A stretch of 54,608 nucleotides of DNA, taken from positions 1 through 54,608 of the IMG/VR virus record IMGVR_UViG_3300025904_000004; one strand, written 5' to 3'. Made by a program: the position numbers and the translations under genes. The first letter of the stretch is position 1. The number at the start of each line of letters is the position of its first letter. This document shows, piece by piece, positions 46,211-54,608 of the stretch. The notes under the pieces are model-generated. The model ran no database searches. It was given only the letters and a program-made list of their open reading frames with translations, and had not been told where the DNA came from. Source of the DNA: a virus.

Positions 46211-47830
46211 TTATACTTCTATTGCCGGCCATTCAAATTCCTTTTCCAGTGCCTCACGCATCCACTGGCCAGCCATCTTTTGATGCCAGGCGCCGTTCCT
46301 TATCCAACTGTCTCCATGCTTATCGGGCCACCTACCAAACTTTTCTTTTCCGATTTCAAGCCACAGATATACCATTTGGTTATAGTGAGACAATATCTGC
46401 TCAGCGATTTCATCGGTCATCTTACCCCGGCGTATTCTCCATTTGTATTTTACATGGGTGATGATAGCAGCCTTTATTTTGTGAAGGGCGAAGTACATTT
46501 TGTTGTTCATCGTTTCAATAATCAATGTTTCAATATCAACCTCTGGCAAAAGTTTACCACTAAAATCTTGAAAAGTGGCCGGACCATTATCATATACATT
46601 CTGCCTTTTTTCGCGGTTCTCATGGCCACATTCAGGACAAATATTTACACCGATTTTTATAAGCGCGTGGCAGTTTTTACACTCCTTTCCAACCTTTTCA
46701 TCAGATTTTTTTCTTGCTTTCTCAGGGCGGAAGAAAATATCTTTCCAATCACGCGCATCACTCCAGTCACCGTGCTCTACGGCGTTTCCCCCGAGGTCTA
46801 TTATGTGAAACAATTCTTTGCCTGGATGAGGTCTGCCCCCGCGTCCTGTTGTCTGTAACCATTTAGTAAGGGATTTTGTAGAGAAGTTTGTAATAACGGC
46901 TTCCACGCTTGGTTCGTCATTGCCTGTGGTAGCGATATCAAAATTCACCAATATAGAACCAGGAGTTTCTTTAAACCATTTAAAAATCCCTCTTCTGATT
47001 TCTTTGGGCGTGGTACCGTCTACCATTTCTACCGGGTAACCGGCCGCTTTGAATACCTCATATACTTTTTGATTGTGCTCTAATCCGGTGTTGAAAATGA
47101 TGGTCTTTTTACCGTCGCAAAAAGTCTTATATGCGTACAGACAATTCTGAACGTGCTTGGCTTTTTTATATTCTTCCTGCATTTCCTTATCTACGAACTC
47201 ACCACCTTTTATGGAAAGCTTATCCCGGTCAACAGATGACATGCACTTGGTTTTGTTCGGTACCAGGCCTTGTGTATGGTCCGCCCTCCAGATTTCTATC
47301 AATTCGGGGATGTCTATGCTGCATACGATATCATCAAAATGGTTCTTCAGTGGATCATCTTTTTTGCCACTGATTGGCGTGGCTGAAAAACCACAGATAA
47401 ACGCATTAGGAAAATGCGGGTATAGCTTCTTAAACTCCCCCCTATGTGTCTCATCAATTATCAGCAAGCCTACCTCTCCAAAATAATTTGGGTTCTTTTT
47501 GAGCCGGTTAAAAGCCGTCTCCACCATGGCTACTACCACCTGGTAATTGGGTAAATATTCGGTCTCAGCGGTCAAAGCGGCGGAGGTGATATCATACCAG
47601 TTGTATAAAGTCTTTCTCGCCTGCTGCAACAACTCCTCCCTGTGAACAAGAATGAGAACACGGTTTTTCATCTTTTGGGTATACCGGTGACTCATCGTTA
47701 CAAAGCAAGGGGACTTACCCCCTCCTGTCGCCATCTGGAAAACAACCCTGCGGATGTTGTTGCCAAACTTTGCAATAGTCAGATTGACCGACCGCTCCTG
47801 ATATTCCCAAAGTTTCTTTTCTTGTACCAT
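46211..47830 (-). CDS. SF2 DEAD/DEAH-type helicase with zinc ribbon
   Basis: This 539-residue protein has Walker A ATGGGKS (34-40), DETH (126-129), FSATP (148-152), and QTTGRGGRP (326-334). A zinc ribbon C384-x2-C387...C398-x2-C401 follows. The C-terminal 120 residues are basic. It is like UvrB/Res-type phage helicases. It shares one base with the helicase-methyltransferase gene upstream, so the two are made together. It may act in replication, recombination or transcription. Confidence 0.9.
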   Translation of the reverse strand: MVQEKKLWEYQERSVNLTIAKFGNNIRRVVFQMATGGGKSPCFVTMSHRYTQKMKNRVLILVHREELLQQARKTLYNWYDITSAALTAETEYLPNYQVVVAMVETAFNRLKKNPNYFGEVGLLIIDETHRGEFKKLYPHFPNAFICGFSATPISGKKDDPLKNHFDDIVCSIDIPELIEIWRADHTQGLVPNKTKCMSSVDRDKLSIKGGEFVDKEMQEEYKKAKHVQNCLYAYKTFCDGKKTIIFNTGLEHNQKVYEVFKAAGYPVEMVDGTTPKEIRRGIFKWFKETPGSILVNFDIATTGNDEPSVEAVITNFSTKSLTKWLQTTGRGGRPHPGKELFHIIDLGGNAVEHGDWSDARDWKDIFFRPEKARKKSDEKVGKECKNCHALIKIGVNICPECGHENREKRQNVYDNGPATFQDFSGKLLPEVDIETLIIETMNNKMYFALHKIKAAIITHVKYKWRIRRGKMTDEIAEQILSHYNQMVYLWLEIGKEKFGRWPDKHGDSWIRNGAWHQKMAGQWMREALEKEFEWPAIEV

Positions 47831-50382
47831 CAGGATGCTTCATTTATGAGGTCAAACAATGTGGGCGTTTTAACTGCTGATTCAGCAGCCTTGCAATAAG
47901 CCACACCATCAAAAAAATAATTGTGGTTCAGCTCGAAGCCCATACCATACCGGCCAAGTTTAATAGCCTCCGATGGTACCGTCATAAGTCCACCAAACGG
48001 GTCCAGAACAATATCTCCTTCATTTGAAAATTGGGTGATAACCCTGGTAGCTAAATCCAGCTGCATAGGGCATAGATGCATTTCCTTACCCTTACTGTAT
48101 TGGGAACCATTCAGCGTCCGCATGCGGGTGATGTCAGTCCAAACTTCATTACTCCAGCTTTGCGGCTGCAATAGCATGAACGTGGTCGGTAGCTTTCCTT
48201 CAGCGGCCAGCGCTTCACCGATTTTGACATGGTATTCAAAATCATAGATTTCATTCAATGAATGCTCACGAAATATTTTAAATATTTTGTCATGCGGCAA
48301 GGCTACCAGCTCATCAATATCCAGTCTGCGATTGCCGGAGCTTCGAGTGTAACCATGCGCATCTACTTGCCATCGGGATAGACTGTAATCATCTTTTGAT
48401 TTTACGACAGGAACATCAGCATATGCATTGTTGGTGTCACTTGGCGGCTTACGGAAAAGTAAGAGGTATTCGGGCATACCCACTCCCATTTTGCTACCAT
48501 CCTTACATTGCTCAGTCCAGCCTAACCGGTATGTTTGATTGTTTTCCCTTACCACATCAGTGACAATGGTTTTCATGCCCAGGTATTGAAAGCCGTGCTT
48601 TGTATAATGAATGAATGTTTTCATGTGGAACGGATACACGGTTTGAAAGCCCAGGCCTGTCATGCCACCTGGTACAATCCGGTCTTTTACATGGATGGCT
48701 GCTATTCTCCCAGGCTGCAGAGATCTAAATAACTCGGGGGTTAAATAATCCATCTGGTTAAAGAACTCATCATTGTTGTCCGAGTGACCAAAATCAGAAT
48801 AGTTGGGCGAATATTCGTATTGCGTTGAAAAAGGAATGGAAGAGAAAATTAAGCCAACACTATTTTCTTCAAGCCGTTTAGCTTCCAGTACTGCATCGTT
48901 GTGTACACAGGTGAATCGGTCACCGTTGATTTCTATCCTTTCAACACCAATTTTACGGGTAAGGAGATTGGCCATTGCTACCTGTGAAAGACCAAAATTT
49001 TGTATGATGTCTGTCATTTTTTGAACCATTTTATTGTGTTGTGACCATTTGCGTTCCAACTGTTTTCGGATGTCCCGTTCAGCTTCTGTATAAATCAAAT
49101 CAATGCGACACTGGCCCGCTGAAAGGAATCGGTAAATCCTGTGAACGCTTTGTATAAAATCGTTGAATTTGAATCCTATGCCGGCATAAATGGACCAGGA
49201 GCAATATCGCTGCAGGTTGGTACCAGAACCAATCATCGAAGGTTTGCCGGCTATTTCTGCAACGGTACCATTACTAAATCCTGCGACAATCTCTTCGCGG
49301 TCCTCGAGGGGCTGACTGCCATAAACTGTTTTACAATCGGGCAATAATTTTTCAATGGCATATCTTTCATTCTCTAAGTCATGCCAGATAATTCGGTGGG
49401 CGGATAAATTCTCTTCACGGAGTTCCAATACTTTTTGAATCCTGGCAGGGAGACTTTCGCGTTTCTCTTTTGCTGAATCTGATAAACCGCTCGTTATTTT
49501 TTTCAACAGTCGCAGCTGTCCGTTCTTTTCAGCGCCAGCTGTTGAATGGTCCGATGGTATTTCATGCCAGCGAACATCCAAGGGTGGAAGAATGTAACCC
49601 TCATCATCAGCAATATTGCACGTAAGGTCAGAAGGCTTTGATATAAACAATGCCCAGGATGCCATCCATAACCAGAACTCTTCTTCTTTATGTGCATGCA
49701 GTTTGAGTTTATCAGCCTGCGTGCTGTCTCTTTTGAAGAACCTTGTTTTAGCCTGGCTTACATCCATTATTCCCAAAAAGTCCGCGTATGCCAGCAACTC
49801 TATGTAATCATTTGGGCTTGGTGTAGCAGTGGCAACGAATCGGTAAGGGACACATTGCGTGCCGCGACGGTTGCCGTTCGGGCCGGCATCACCGGTGAAT
49901 AGTCGCATGAATTCACGGAATGTTTTTGAACCACCAAAACCACGGAGTATGGAAGCCTCGTCAAGAGAAGCCGCATCAAACAATCGTGGGTCAAGTTTAC
50001 CGTCACGAACCGTTTCATAATTGGTAATGTAAATACCAGTCTCATCAGCTTCTTCAATCCGACGTATAAACTTTGGTGGTGTTGGCCATTTCAAAATATT
50101 AACTGAATCTTTGATAAATTCTTGTCTCACTCCCAAAGGAGCAATGATAAGCCCGCGGCCGCCTGTATGCAATAATGTGCAGCGCAATGTCTCCAGCTGA
50201 GTAACCGTCTTATGTAAACCAAATGCAGCAAAGCAAGCCCGGCGCCCACCATTCACCAGCCATTTTACCATTAATCTATTGTGAGGCTTAATAAATGGAC
50301 TGATATCGGAATCTTCAATTAAGAAACCGGTACTCTGCGCAAGCTTCACTTTATTCTGTAAAAACTGTTCGTACGGTATCAT
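47830..50382 (-). CDS. SNF2-like helicase fused to DNA methyltransferase
   Basis: This 850-residue protein has two halves. Residues 1-460 are SNF2/SF2-like with a Walker A variant FGLHKT (54-59), DEAS (141-144), VATATPSP (183-190) and QSVHRIYRF (411-419). Residues 480-850 are an N4/N6-type methyltransferase with motif IV SSIPF (514-518, in place of SPPF) and motif I LDPFGG (793-798). FHMKTFIHYTKHGFQYLGMK and MPEYLLLFRKPP lie between. The order is the beta class. Related fusions with an SIPF motif occur in other phages, so it is probably active. It may protect phage DNA while moving along it. Confidence 0.88.
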   Translation of the reverse strand: MIPYEQFLQNKVKLAQSTGFLIEDSDISPFIKPHNRLMVKWLVNGGRRACFAAFGLHKTVTQLETLRCTLLHTGGRGLIIAPLGVRQEFIKDSVNILKWPTPPKFIRRIEEADETGIYITNYETVRDGKLDPRLFDAASLDEASILRGFGGSKTFREFMRLFTGDAGPNGNRRGTQCVPYRFVATATPSPNDYIELLAYADFLGIMDVSQAKTRFFKRDSTQADKLKLHAHKEEEFWLWMASWALFISKPSDLTCNIADDEGYILPPLDVRWHEIPSDHSTAGAEKNGQLRLLKKITSGLSDSAKEKRESLPARIQKVLELREENLSAHRIIWHDLENERYAIEKLLPDCKTVYGSQPLEDREEIVAGFSNGTVAEIAGKPSMIGSGTNLQRYCSWSIYAGIGFKFNDFIQSVHRIYRFLSAGQCRIDLIYTEAERDIRKQLERKWSQHNKMVQKMTDIIQNFGLSQVAMANLLTRKIGVERIEINGDRFTCVHNDAVLEAKRLEENSVGLIFSSIPFSTQYEYSPNYSDFGHSDNNDEFFNQMDYLTPELFRSLQPGRIAAIHVKDRIVPGGMTGLGFQTVYPFHMKTFIHYTKHGFQYLGMKTIVTDVVRENNQTYRLGWTEQCKDGSKMGVGMPEYLLLFRKPPSDTNNAYADVPVVKSKDDYSLSRWQVDAHGYTRSSGNRRLDIDELVALPHDKIFKIFREHSLNEIYDFEYHVKIGEALAAEGKLPTTFMLLQPQSWSNEVWTDITRMRTLNGSQYSKGKEMHLCPMQLDLATRVITQFSNEGDIVLDPFGGLMTVPSEAIKLGRYGMGFELNHNYFFDGVAYCKAAESAVKTPTLFDLINEAS

Positions 50383-50690
50383 AGTAATTCGGTTGAGAGT
50401 TCCTTCGCTTCTTCTGCCTTTGTTTTTGTTTTACCTATGTTCTCCAGGAAGCGGATGCAGCTAGCTGCGGTTTGAATGGCTTCCTGTTGCATTTCCATCA
50501 GCTGACCGTGTTGCTCTTCAGGTGTCTCTGCACGGCCATATTTCCAATCCAATGCAGCCCTCATTAATTCACCAGCCTCTTCGACTACTATCCCCGCCTG
50601 GCCACAAACGTGGTCCGGGTAATTAGGGTGTTTTTTCTTGGCTGAGCGTAATTCCAATTCCACAGCGGCCCATATTTCATTTCGTTTCAT
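50379..50690 (-). CDS. MazG-like nucleotide pyrophosphohydrolase
   Basis: This 103-residue protein has QAGIVVEEAGELMRAALDWK (E36-E37-x2-E40), then MEMQQEAIQTAASCIRFLEN, the all-alpha MazG-like metal site EExxE and ExxxxA. It cleaves nucleoside triphosphates in its family. It overlaps the helicase-methyltransferase gene by four bases. In a phage it may alter nucleotide or ppGpp pools, or clear modified nucleotides. Confidence 0.75.
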   Translation of the reverse strand: MKRNEIWAAVELELRSAKKKHPNYPDHVCGQAGIVVEEAGELMRAALDWKYGRAETPEEQHGQLMEMQQEAIQTAASCIRFLENIGKTKTKAEEAKELSTELL

Positions 50691-50695
50691 TCGAA

Positions 50696-52381
50696 TTAAT
50701 TTAATGATGCTACAACCTGTTCAATAAGCCATTCCATTGCCGGTGGGGTAACTGCGTTACCGCATTGCTTCACCTGGTCTTTCCCATTGCCAAGAATTAT
50801 ATAGTCTTTGTCAAAAGCCATTGCCAATTTTATTTCCGGTGGCTTCAACATTCTGTAATAACAATCTTCAATGTTTGGTTGCTGATAACTTACCAGGCCT
50901 GACCGGTCGTTTGTTGTCACGCAACCGACAGCTTCAGTGATATCGGTGGTACAATTACTACCACCATAATATTGAGCGATGAAAGAATTCCACGTTTCTG
51001 TTGTAACTAATCCATGCTTATTGCCTTGCGCAGTTACTGATATAGCTGGGTCTGTAATCGGCTTTGCTTTACCAGTTCCATAGTATTCTGTAATAAATGG
51101 GGGTGTCAATAAGGCGTTATGGTCGGCGCAAGTAATACTTGGTAATGGTTCGTTTGCAGGCTTCGTATAGCCTGGTGAATAATTTGCTACTATCTGCGGT
51201 GTAACCACTGACATGCTTTGCCTGGTATTCTGTGTTTGCAGGGCTTCGCCTACAGAACGTACATATCCTTTTTGACTGGCATTTTCATTTTGAATAACAA
51301 AAGGCGTGATAAGTTTTAGCCGGTGGTCCGTCGTGAGTGTTGGTAATCTCCCGGATATTGGATTTACACGATAATCAATTCCTGTTGTATGCTTATCATC
51401 AATAATGAAGCCTTGTGATTGCAAAGTGGTATGTGTAAAAGATGGTTCCAATAAAGCTCTGGTCCTATGCACGTGCTCGCCGCCATTTACTGTCTGAACC
51501 TGGAAAGGCTCTGAACCATACTTATTTAATCCGTACTTTATTCTGGTAACTGTATTTTCAGATAGCGGCTTTTTTCTATCACCAATGCGGATGCCTATAT
51601 CAGACCAGTCAATACAATTGAAAGCGGCATAATAATAAGGCTCAACCTTTTTACCGTGTACCGGACAGCAATACACATATTGTTGTTTATACTTTCCAAA
51701 TCGCTTGTCCGATTGCTTCCATGTCTGGATGGCATTAACATTTTTTCCACAATCAGGACAATGGGCTACAGGGGTGTAATCAAGCATTGGCGCCCTGTTC
51801 CCTTTCTTCCAGAAAACAATATACATCCGGTCCCTGCTTTGTGGCGTTGGGTGGCAATGCATTGAATTCAGATAGACACATTTATGATTATACCCCAGGG
51901 TAAACATGGCGGTCAACCACACATCAAACAACGGCCACCTGGTCTTGGCTTCAACCACATTCTCAACAATGATGGCGTTGTATTTATGATATTCAGTAAA
52001 TCTGCATACATCCCACATGGTTGCACGGCTTCTTTCTGTGGCTGCATCGATAGTGCCTTTATCAAATAGGTCCATCTGGTTTTTAACAACTTTATGCCTG
52101 TTCCCCCCAGCTGGTGAATGTGTGGTGCATTCAGGAGATGTTATTAAAATATCAGTAGAAGGATATCGGCGCGGGTCACATGCGCTGATATCTGTGCAAT
52201 CATGATGCGTATCCGGGAAGTTTGTATTGTGTGTTTCTATGGCCAGTTTCCAATGATTCATGGCCAGGGTAACCTCTAACCCTCCGTTCTTTCTTTCTGC
52301 CAATCTGCGCACCCCCTGACTGCTTCCGCCGGCGCCGCAGAATTGGTCCGTTACTGTTATAAAACTTTTCTTCCTGCCCAT
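50696..52381 (-). CDS. DNA cytosine-5 methyltransferase with repeats and zinc insert
   Basis: This 561-residue protein has FCGAGG (14-19, motif I), SPECTTHS with catalytic Cys85, ENV (140-142), QSRDR (181-185) and CGNAV (540-544, motif X). A zinc-like insert C208-x2-C211...C239-x2-H242 precedes a target-recognition part. That part (residues about 344-497) holds five repeats of roughly 30 residues, with cores such as LPTLTTDHR, LPSITCADH, ISVTAQGNKHG and VTTNDRSGLV. The family is known in phages. It makes 5-methylcytosine, probably to escape restriction. Confidence 0.92.
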   Translation of the reverse strand: MGRKKSFITVTDQFCGAGGSSQGVRRLAERKNGGLEVTLAMNHWKLAIETHNTNFPDTHHDCTDISACDPRRYPSTDILITSPECTTHSPAGGNRHKVVKNQMDLFDKGTIDAATERSRATMWDVCRFTEYHKYNAIIVENVVEAKTRWPLFDVWLTAMFTLGYNHKCVYLNSMHCHPTPQSRDRMYIVFWKKGNRAPMLDYTPVAHCPDCGKNVNAIQTWKQSDKRFGKYKQQYVYCCPVHGKKVEPYYYAAFNCIDWSDIGIRIGDRKKPLSENTVTRIKYGLNKYGSEPFQVQTVNGGEHVHRTRALLEPSFTHTTLQSQGFIIDDKHTTGIDYRVNPISGRLPTLTTDHRLKLITPFVIQNENASQKGYVRSVGEALQTQNTRQSMSVVTPQIVANYSPGYTKPANEPLPSITCADHNALLTPPFITEYYGTGKAKPITDPAISVTAQGNKHGLVTTETWNSFIAQYYGGSNCTTDITEAVGCVTTNDRSGLVSYQQPNIEDCYYRMLKPPEIKLAMAFDKDYIILGNGKDQVKQCGNAVTPPAMEWLIEQVVASLN

Positions 52382-52392
52382 CGTGTTTTTGG

Positions 52393-53235
52393 TTATTTTT
52401 TACTGGCGTTCTTGAGGTCTTCGTCTGATACAGGAAGTGCGCTATCAGAAAGCTCCTGCCCCAGATGATTTTTTTTTACTGTCTGTTTAGCTCCACGAGG
52501 AGATTTACCGCCTGGCTTTTTCTTGCGTGATGCAATATGTGCTTCCAGCTCCTGGGGAGTGTATTCTTTGTCTTCAGATGGCTGGTCCAGTTTCTTTTTG
52601 CCACGTGCTTTTTTAAGGGGCGTAACCTTGCCAGCTTTACGCAGCGCAGCAGTTTTGTTAAACTCGTCTACGTATTCATTTGGTGCGAATTCTTTTCCTT
52701 CGCCGGTCATGCCTGTTTCATCGGGAGCGGCAATTTTCATATTGGTGACTGTCTTCATTTTGCCGTCATTCTCTTCATTAAAGAGATTCCCTTGCGCCTT
52801 TTTTCGACCGGCCAGATATTCGCCTACTTCAAATTCAATAACCTTAATGGCTTTTAAAAAAGTTTTCTGTAGCGTATATTCCTCTGCTGATTCGCCTTCC
52901 ATGGGAAGCATGATATTAAGCACCACAGATTTACCGCGGGAGGTAGATCTTACACCGGTGAGTGTAATACCGGTTTCTTTTTGATTCCATGAATAACCTG
53001 TGCAAATCCATGGCGTCAGGTTCTCACGCTTCATGGCGTCTTTTTCAGAGAGATAGTCTGTATGGATAGCGATGTGCGGGCACAATGCGTTAACTGCTTT
53101 CACCAGGTCAGGGTGTACTGCCTCCTTGCATTCTTTGCCGTCATTGGAAACAACGCCTTCGTTGTTCCGGAAAGAAAGTTCCAGGCCCTCACCTTGCTTG
53201 ATGAGTTTTACTTGTAAGATTTTGATATCGCTCAT
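52393..53235 (-). CDS. Hypothetical protein with lysine-rich disordered tail
   Basis: This 280-residue protein has a folded part (residues 1-155: LSFRNNEGVVSN; SWNQKETGITLTGVRSTSRG; KTFLKAIKVIEFEVGEYLAG). The C-terminal 125 residues are Lys/Pro-rich and look disordered and histone-like (KKARGKKKLD; RKKKPGGKSPRGAKQ). It precedes the C5 methyltransferase. A DNA-binding role is plausible by charge. Family not recognised with certainty. Confidence 0.7.
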   Translation of the reverse strand: MSDIKILQVKLIKQGEGLELSFRNNEGVVSNDGKECKEAVHPDLVKAVNALCPHIAIHTDYLSEKDAMKRENLTPWICTGYSWNQKETGITLTGVRSTSRGKSVVLNIMLPMEGESAEEYTLQKTFLKAIKVIEFEVGEYLAGRKKAQGNLFNEENDGKMKTVTNMKIAAPDETGMTGEGKEFAPNEYVDEFNKTAALRKAGKVTPLKKARGKKKLDQPSEDKEYTPQELEAHIASRKKKPGGKSPRGAKQTVKKNHLGQELSDSALPVSDEDLKNASKK

Positions 53236-53301
53236 TTTGTTGAATTGATTTTATTAAAAAATAATTCTCAATGAGGCACGGAGTATAAGCGGGTAAGAAA
53301 T

Positions 53302-53318
53302 GGCCGGTCTTCCCGGCC
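53302..53318 (-). terminator. GC hairpin in early operon
   Basis: GGCCGG-TCTTC-CCGGCC (6 bp) lies between the 78- and 280-residue genes. No T-run follows on the minus strand (ATTTC), so it may be an RNA-processing or attenuator element. Confidence 0.4.
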
Positions 53319-53323
53319 GGCAA

Positions 53324-53560
53324 TTAATCTTTGGATTTGTTGAAAGCTCCCGTGAAAGGGTCTACAACAACCTGACAGGTGATTAATCCACCTTCTTTTT
53401 GTTTAAGCGTTGTGTGATTAGCAGAGGTCAGCGTGCTTTCACCTTCTACGCGAAAGGTTTCATTTACGATATCCAGGTCAATTACTTTTTCTGCACCAGT
53501 CACAAAATGGCCATGAGTTGATGATGGTGCTACGTTTACTTTTTTGATTGTCTTTTGCAT
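53324..53560 (-). CDS. Small hypothetical protein
   Basis: This 78-residue beta-rich protein has QKTIKKVNVAPSSTHGHFVT, DLDIVNETFRVEGESTLTSA and LITCQVVVDPFTG. It lies 19 bases after the SQLx-repeat gene. No family recognised. Confidence 0.6.
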   Translation of the reverse strand: MQKTIKKVNVAPSSTHGHFVTGAEKVIDLDIVNETFRVEGESTLTSANHTTLKQKEGGLITCQVVVDPFTGAFNKSKD

Positions 53561-53579
53561 TGTATTATATTTTAAAAGT

Positions 53580-54608
53580 TTAATATTCGTAAGTCATGAG
53601 AGAGAAATATTCTTTACCTGTAATGCTTTTTAAATCTTCGATTTCAGGTTTGGTGAGATTGTCCAACACTTTATTGCCCTCATCTGTGAAAACAGTGAAA
53701 TAACGTTCACCCTGCCTTGATATGCTTTTTATGTATTTGACGAGTTTTGATGGAACGCGATATAGGCTGGCAATTGCATCCTTTGCATTTGTATTAGTCG
53801 GGCTGACAGACAAGAAAAACAATCTGTCAGTAGAAGGGCAATAGCATCTTACAAATGCCATATCGATATCATTCACTCTGCCTTTAAAGAGGGTATACAC
53901 ACCGATGTTCATTCCTTTGGTTGTGCCTTCCAGGTATCTTTCATCCTTTTTATCGGTATAGGTATTTACCTCCTTTAGGTGTTTTGAAATAAATCTGAAC
54001 AGAAATTCGGCACCCCATCTTTCTTCCATGAAAGCGAGCATGGCAGATTTAATTTCTTCGTTCTCCTCTTTTGCCCAGTCCTCAAATGTTAATTCTTTGC
54101 TGGAAAGCTTTTCAAATAAGGCAGGTTCGATAAGAACGCCATGTATATAATGGCAATCCCATTTGGTTAATTCAGTGGAGTTCCCCCATTCAACAGCCTG
54201 GCTGGTCACACTGTGCAATCTTTTTTCTTCATCTACATGTATTTGCTTTGGGTATTTGCAGACAACACAAACCAGTTCAGAAAACACTGCAGTGTAGATA
54301 TCTGACTCCTTATAAAGCGCATCCCACTGGTCCAGCATTACACCAATCTTGCTATCAAGCTTAAATTCATCTTTCATGAACTTGAACCACGCGGCGTACA
54401 CGTTTGAGTATATATCGCATGTAAATAGGCCGTAAGAATTTACCACGCGAAGCTGTGAGTCAAGCTGTGAGTCAAGCTGTGAGTCAAGCTGTGAGCGAAG
54501 CTGTGAGTCAAGCTGTGAGTCAAGCTGTGAGTCAAGCTGTGAGTCAAGCTGTGAGCGAAGCTGTGAGCGAAGCTGTGAGTCAAGCTGTGAGCCAAGCTGT
54601 GAGCGAAG
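53580..54608 (-). CDS. SQLx-repeat protein, DUF6745-like (C-terminal part, continues from base 99/100)
   Basis: This is the C-terminal 342 residues of the protein that starts at 468. The frame is open to 54608 and joins in frame with base 99 of the left end. It begins with SQLx units, then residues 178-465. These hold YSNVYAAWFKFMKDEFKLDS, VVCKYPKQIHVDEEKRLHSV, QAVEWGN, YIHGVLIEPALFEKLSSKEL and WAKEENEEIKSAMLAFMEER. That series matches the C-terminal part of DUF6745 (PxxIxxDxxGRLHxxxGPAVEY, WHGVxVP, EExNAExRRxM). A GTG at 54446 that would give 288 residues is not the true start. Function unknown. Confidence 0.85.
   Translation of the reverse strand, partial: LRSQLGSQLDSQLRSQLRSQLDSQLDSQLDSQLDSQLRSQLDSQLDSQLDSQLRVVNSYGLFTCDIYSNVYAAWFKFMKDEFKLDSKIGVMLDQWDALYKESDIYTAVFSELVCVVCKYPKQIHVDEEKRLHSVTSQAVEWGNSTELTKWDCHYIHGVLIEPALFEKLSSKELTFEDWAKEENEEIKSAMLAFMEERWGAEFLFRFISKHLKEVNTYTDKKDERYLEGTTKGMNIGVYTLFKGRVNDIDMAFVRCYCPSTDRLFFLSVSPTNTNAKDAIASLYRVPSKLVKYIKSISRQGERYFTVFTDEGNKVLDNLTKPEIEDLKSITGKEYFSLMTYEY
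54450..54608 (-). repeat. 12-bp tandem repeat coding for SQLx (right part)
   Basis: Thirteen 12-bp units plus three bases, of the same form as 1-168. The last eight units are those of the left end. The total on the circle is 19 units. No spacers occur, so it is not a CRISPR. Confidence 0.95.

Noticed and set aside
50696-52381. Cytosine hypermodification pathway (5mC, TET dioxygenase, glycosyltransferases)
   Set aside because: A C5 methyltransferase and glycosyltransferases are present but no TET/JBP-like dioxygenase was found, and the sugar genes lie far away beside terminase.

Overview
The window is one temperate double-stranded DNA phage genome, presented as a circular contig cut open. The last 99 bases (54510-54608) repeat the first 99 exactly, so the circle is about 54,509 bp. 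One gene, a protein with 19 tandem SQLx tetrapeptides, runs in frame through the cut. A Bacteroidota host, perhaps of the Chitinophaga/Sphingobacterium type, is inferred from several signs: an ideal Bacteroidetes -33/-7 promoter (TTTTG, 19 bp, TACATTTG) before the integrase; an integrase that lacks the first catalytic Arg, as the CTnDOT integrase does; weak Shine-Dalgarno signals; and many protein families that recur in Bacteroidota phages. The virion should be a siphovirus: HK97-type capsid, tail tube and a 735-residue tape measure are present, and no sheath gene was seen.

Layout. The immunity switch lies at 5690-6406, with divergent repressor-like genes over an operator array. From there a short plus-strand block (6029-9178) carries the repressor, a lipoprotein, small DNA-binding proteins and the integrase. 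Nearly everything else is on the minus strand and reads as one very long transcription path. It runs from about 5917 down through position 1, across the join to 54608, and down to a terminator at 9186-9211. In transcription order it holds: Cro-like and small early genes with a hairpin in almost every gap (4340-5690); an ERF annealase and a PD-(D/E)XK nuclease fused to an FtsK-like ATPase (1494-4339); a NinB-like protein, an HNH protein and the SQLx repeat protein; a C5-cytosine methyltransferase, a MazG-like enzyme, a helicase-methyltransferase fusion and a second SF2 helicase (46211-52381); replication genes (replisome organiser, DnaB, a stand-alone DnaA domain IV, DUF1064; 42372-45517); small terminase, a sigma-like factor and small genes (39619-41970); a sugar cassette with two glycosyltransferases and a sugar C-methyltransferase-like enzyme (35575-39580); large terminase; tail, tape measure, protease, scaffold, capsid, tail tube (22836-35571); a tail-spike cluster with a shared N-terminal module; portal and connectors; a large fibre; a lysis cassette rich in small membrane proteins with an M15 endolysin; and a serine esterase/PKD protein.

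Two plus-strand lipoproteins (6542-6850 and 26294-26671) look like lysogenic-conversion genes; the second sits as a moron between the protease and tape-measure genes. Five genes shorter than 60 codons (33, 39, 43, 46 and 55 aa) fit their gaps, mostly by ATGA/TAATG overlaps, and are included. No tRNA, CRISPR array, reverse transcriptase or transposase was seen. All functional names come from reading motifs and remembered family patterns; no database search was run.
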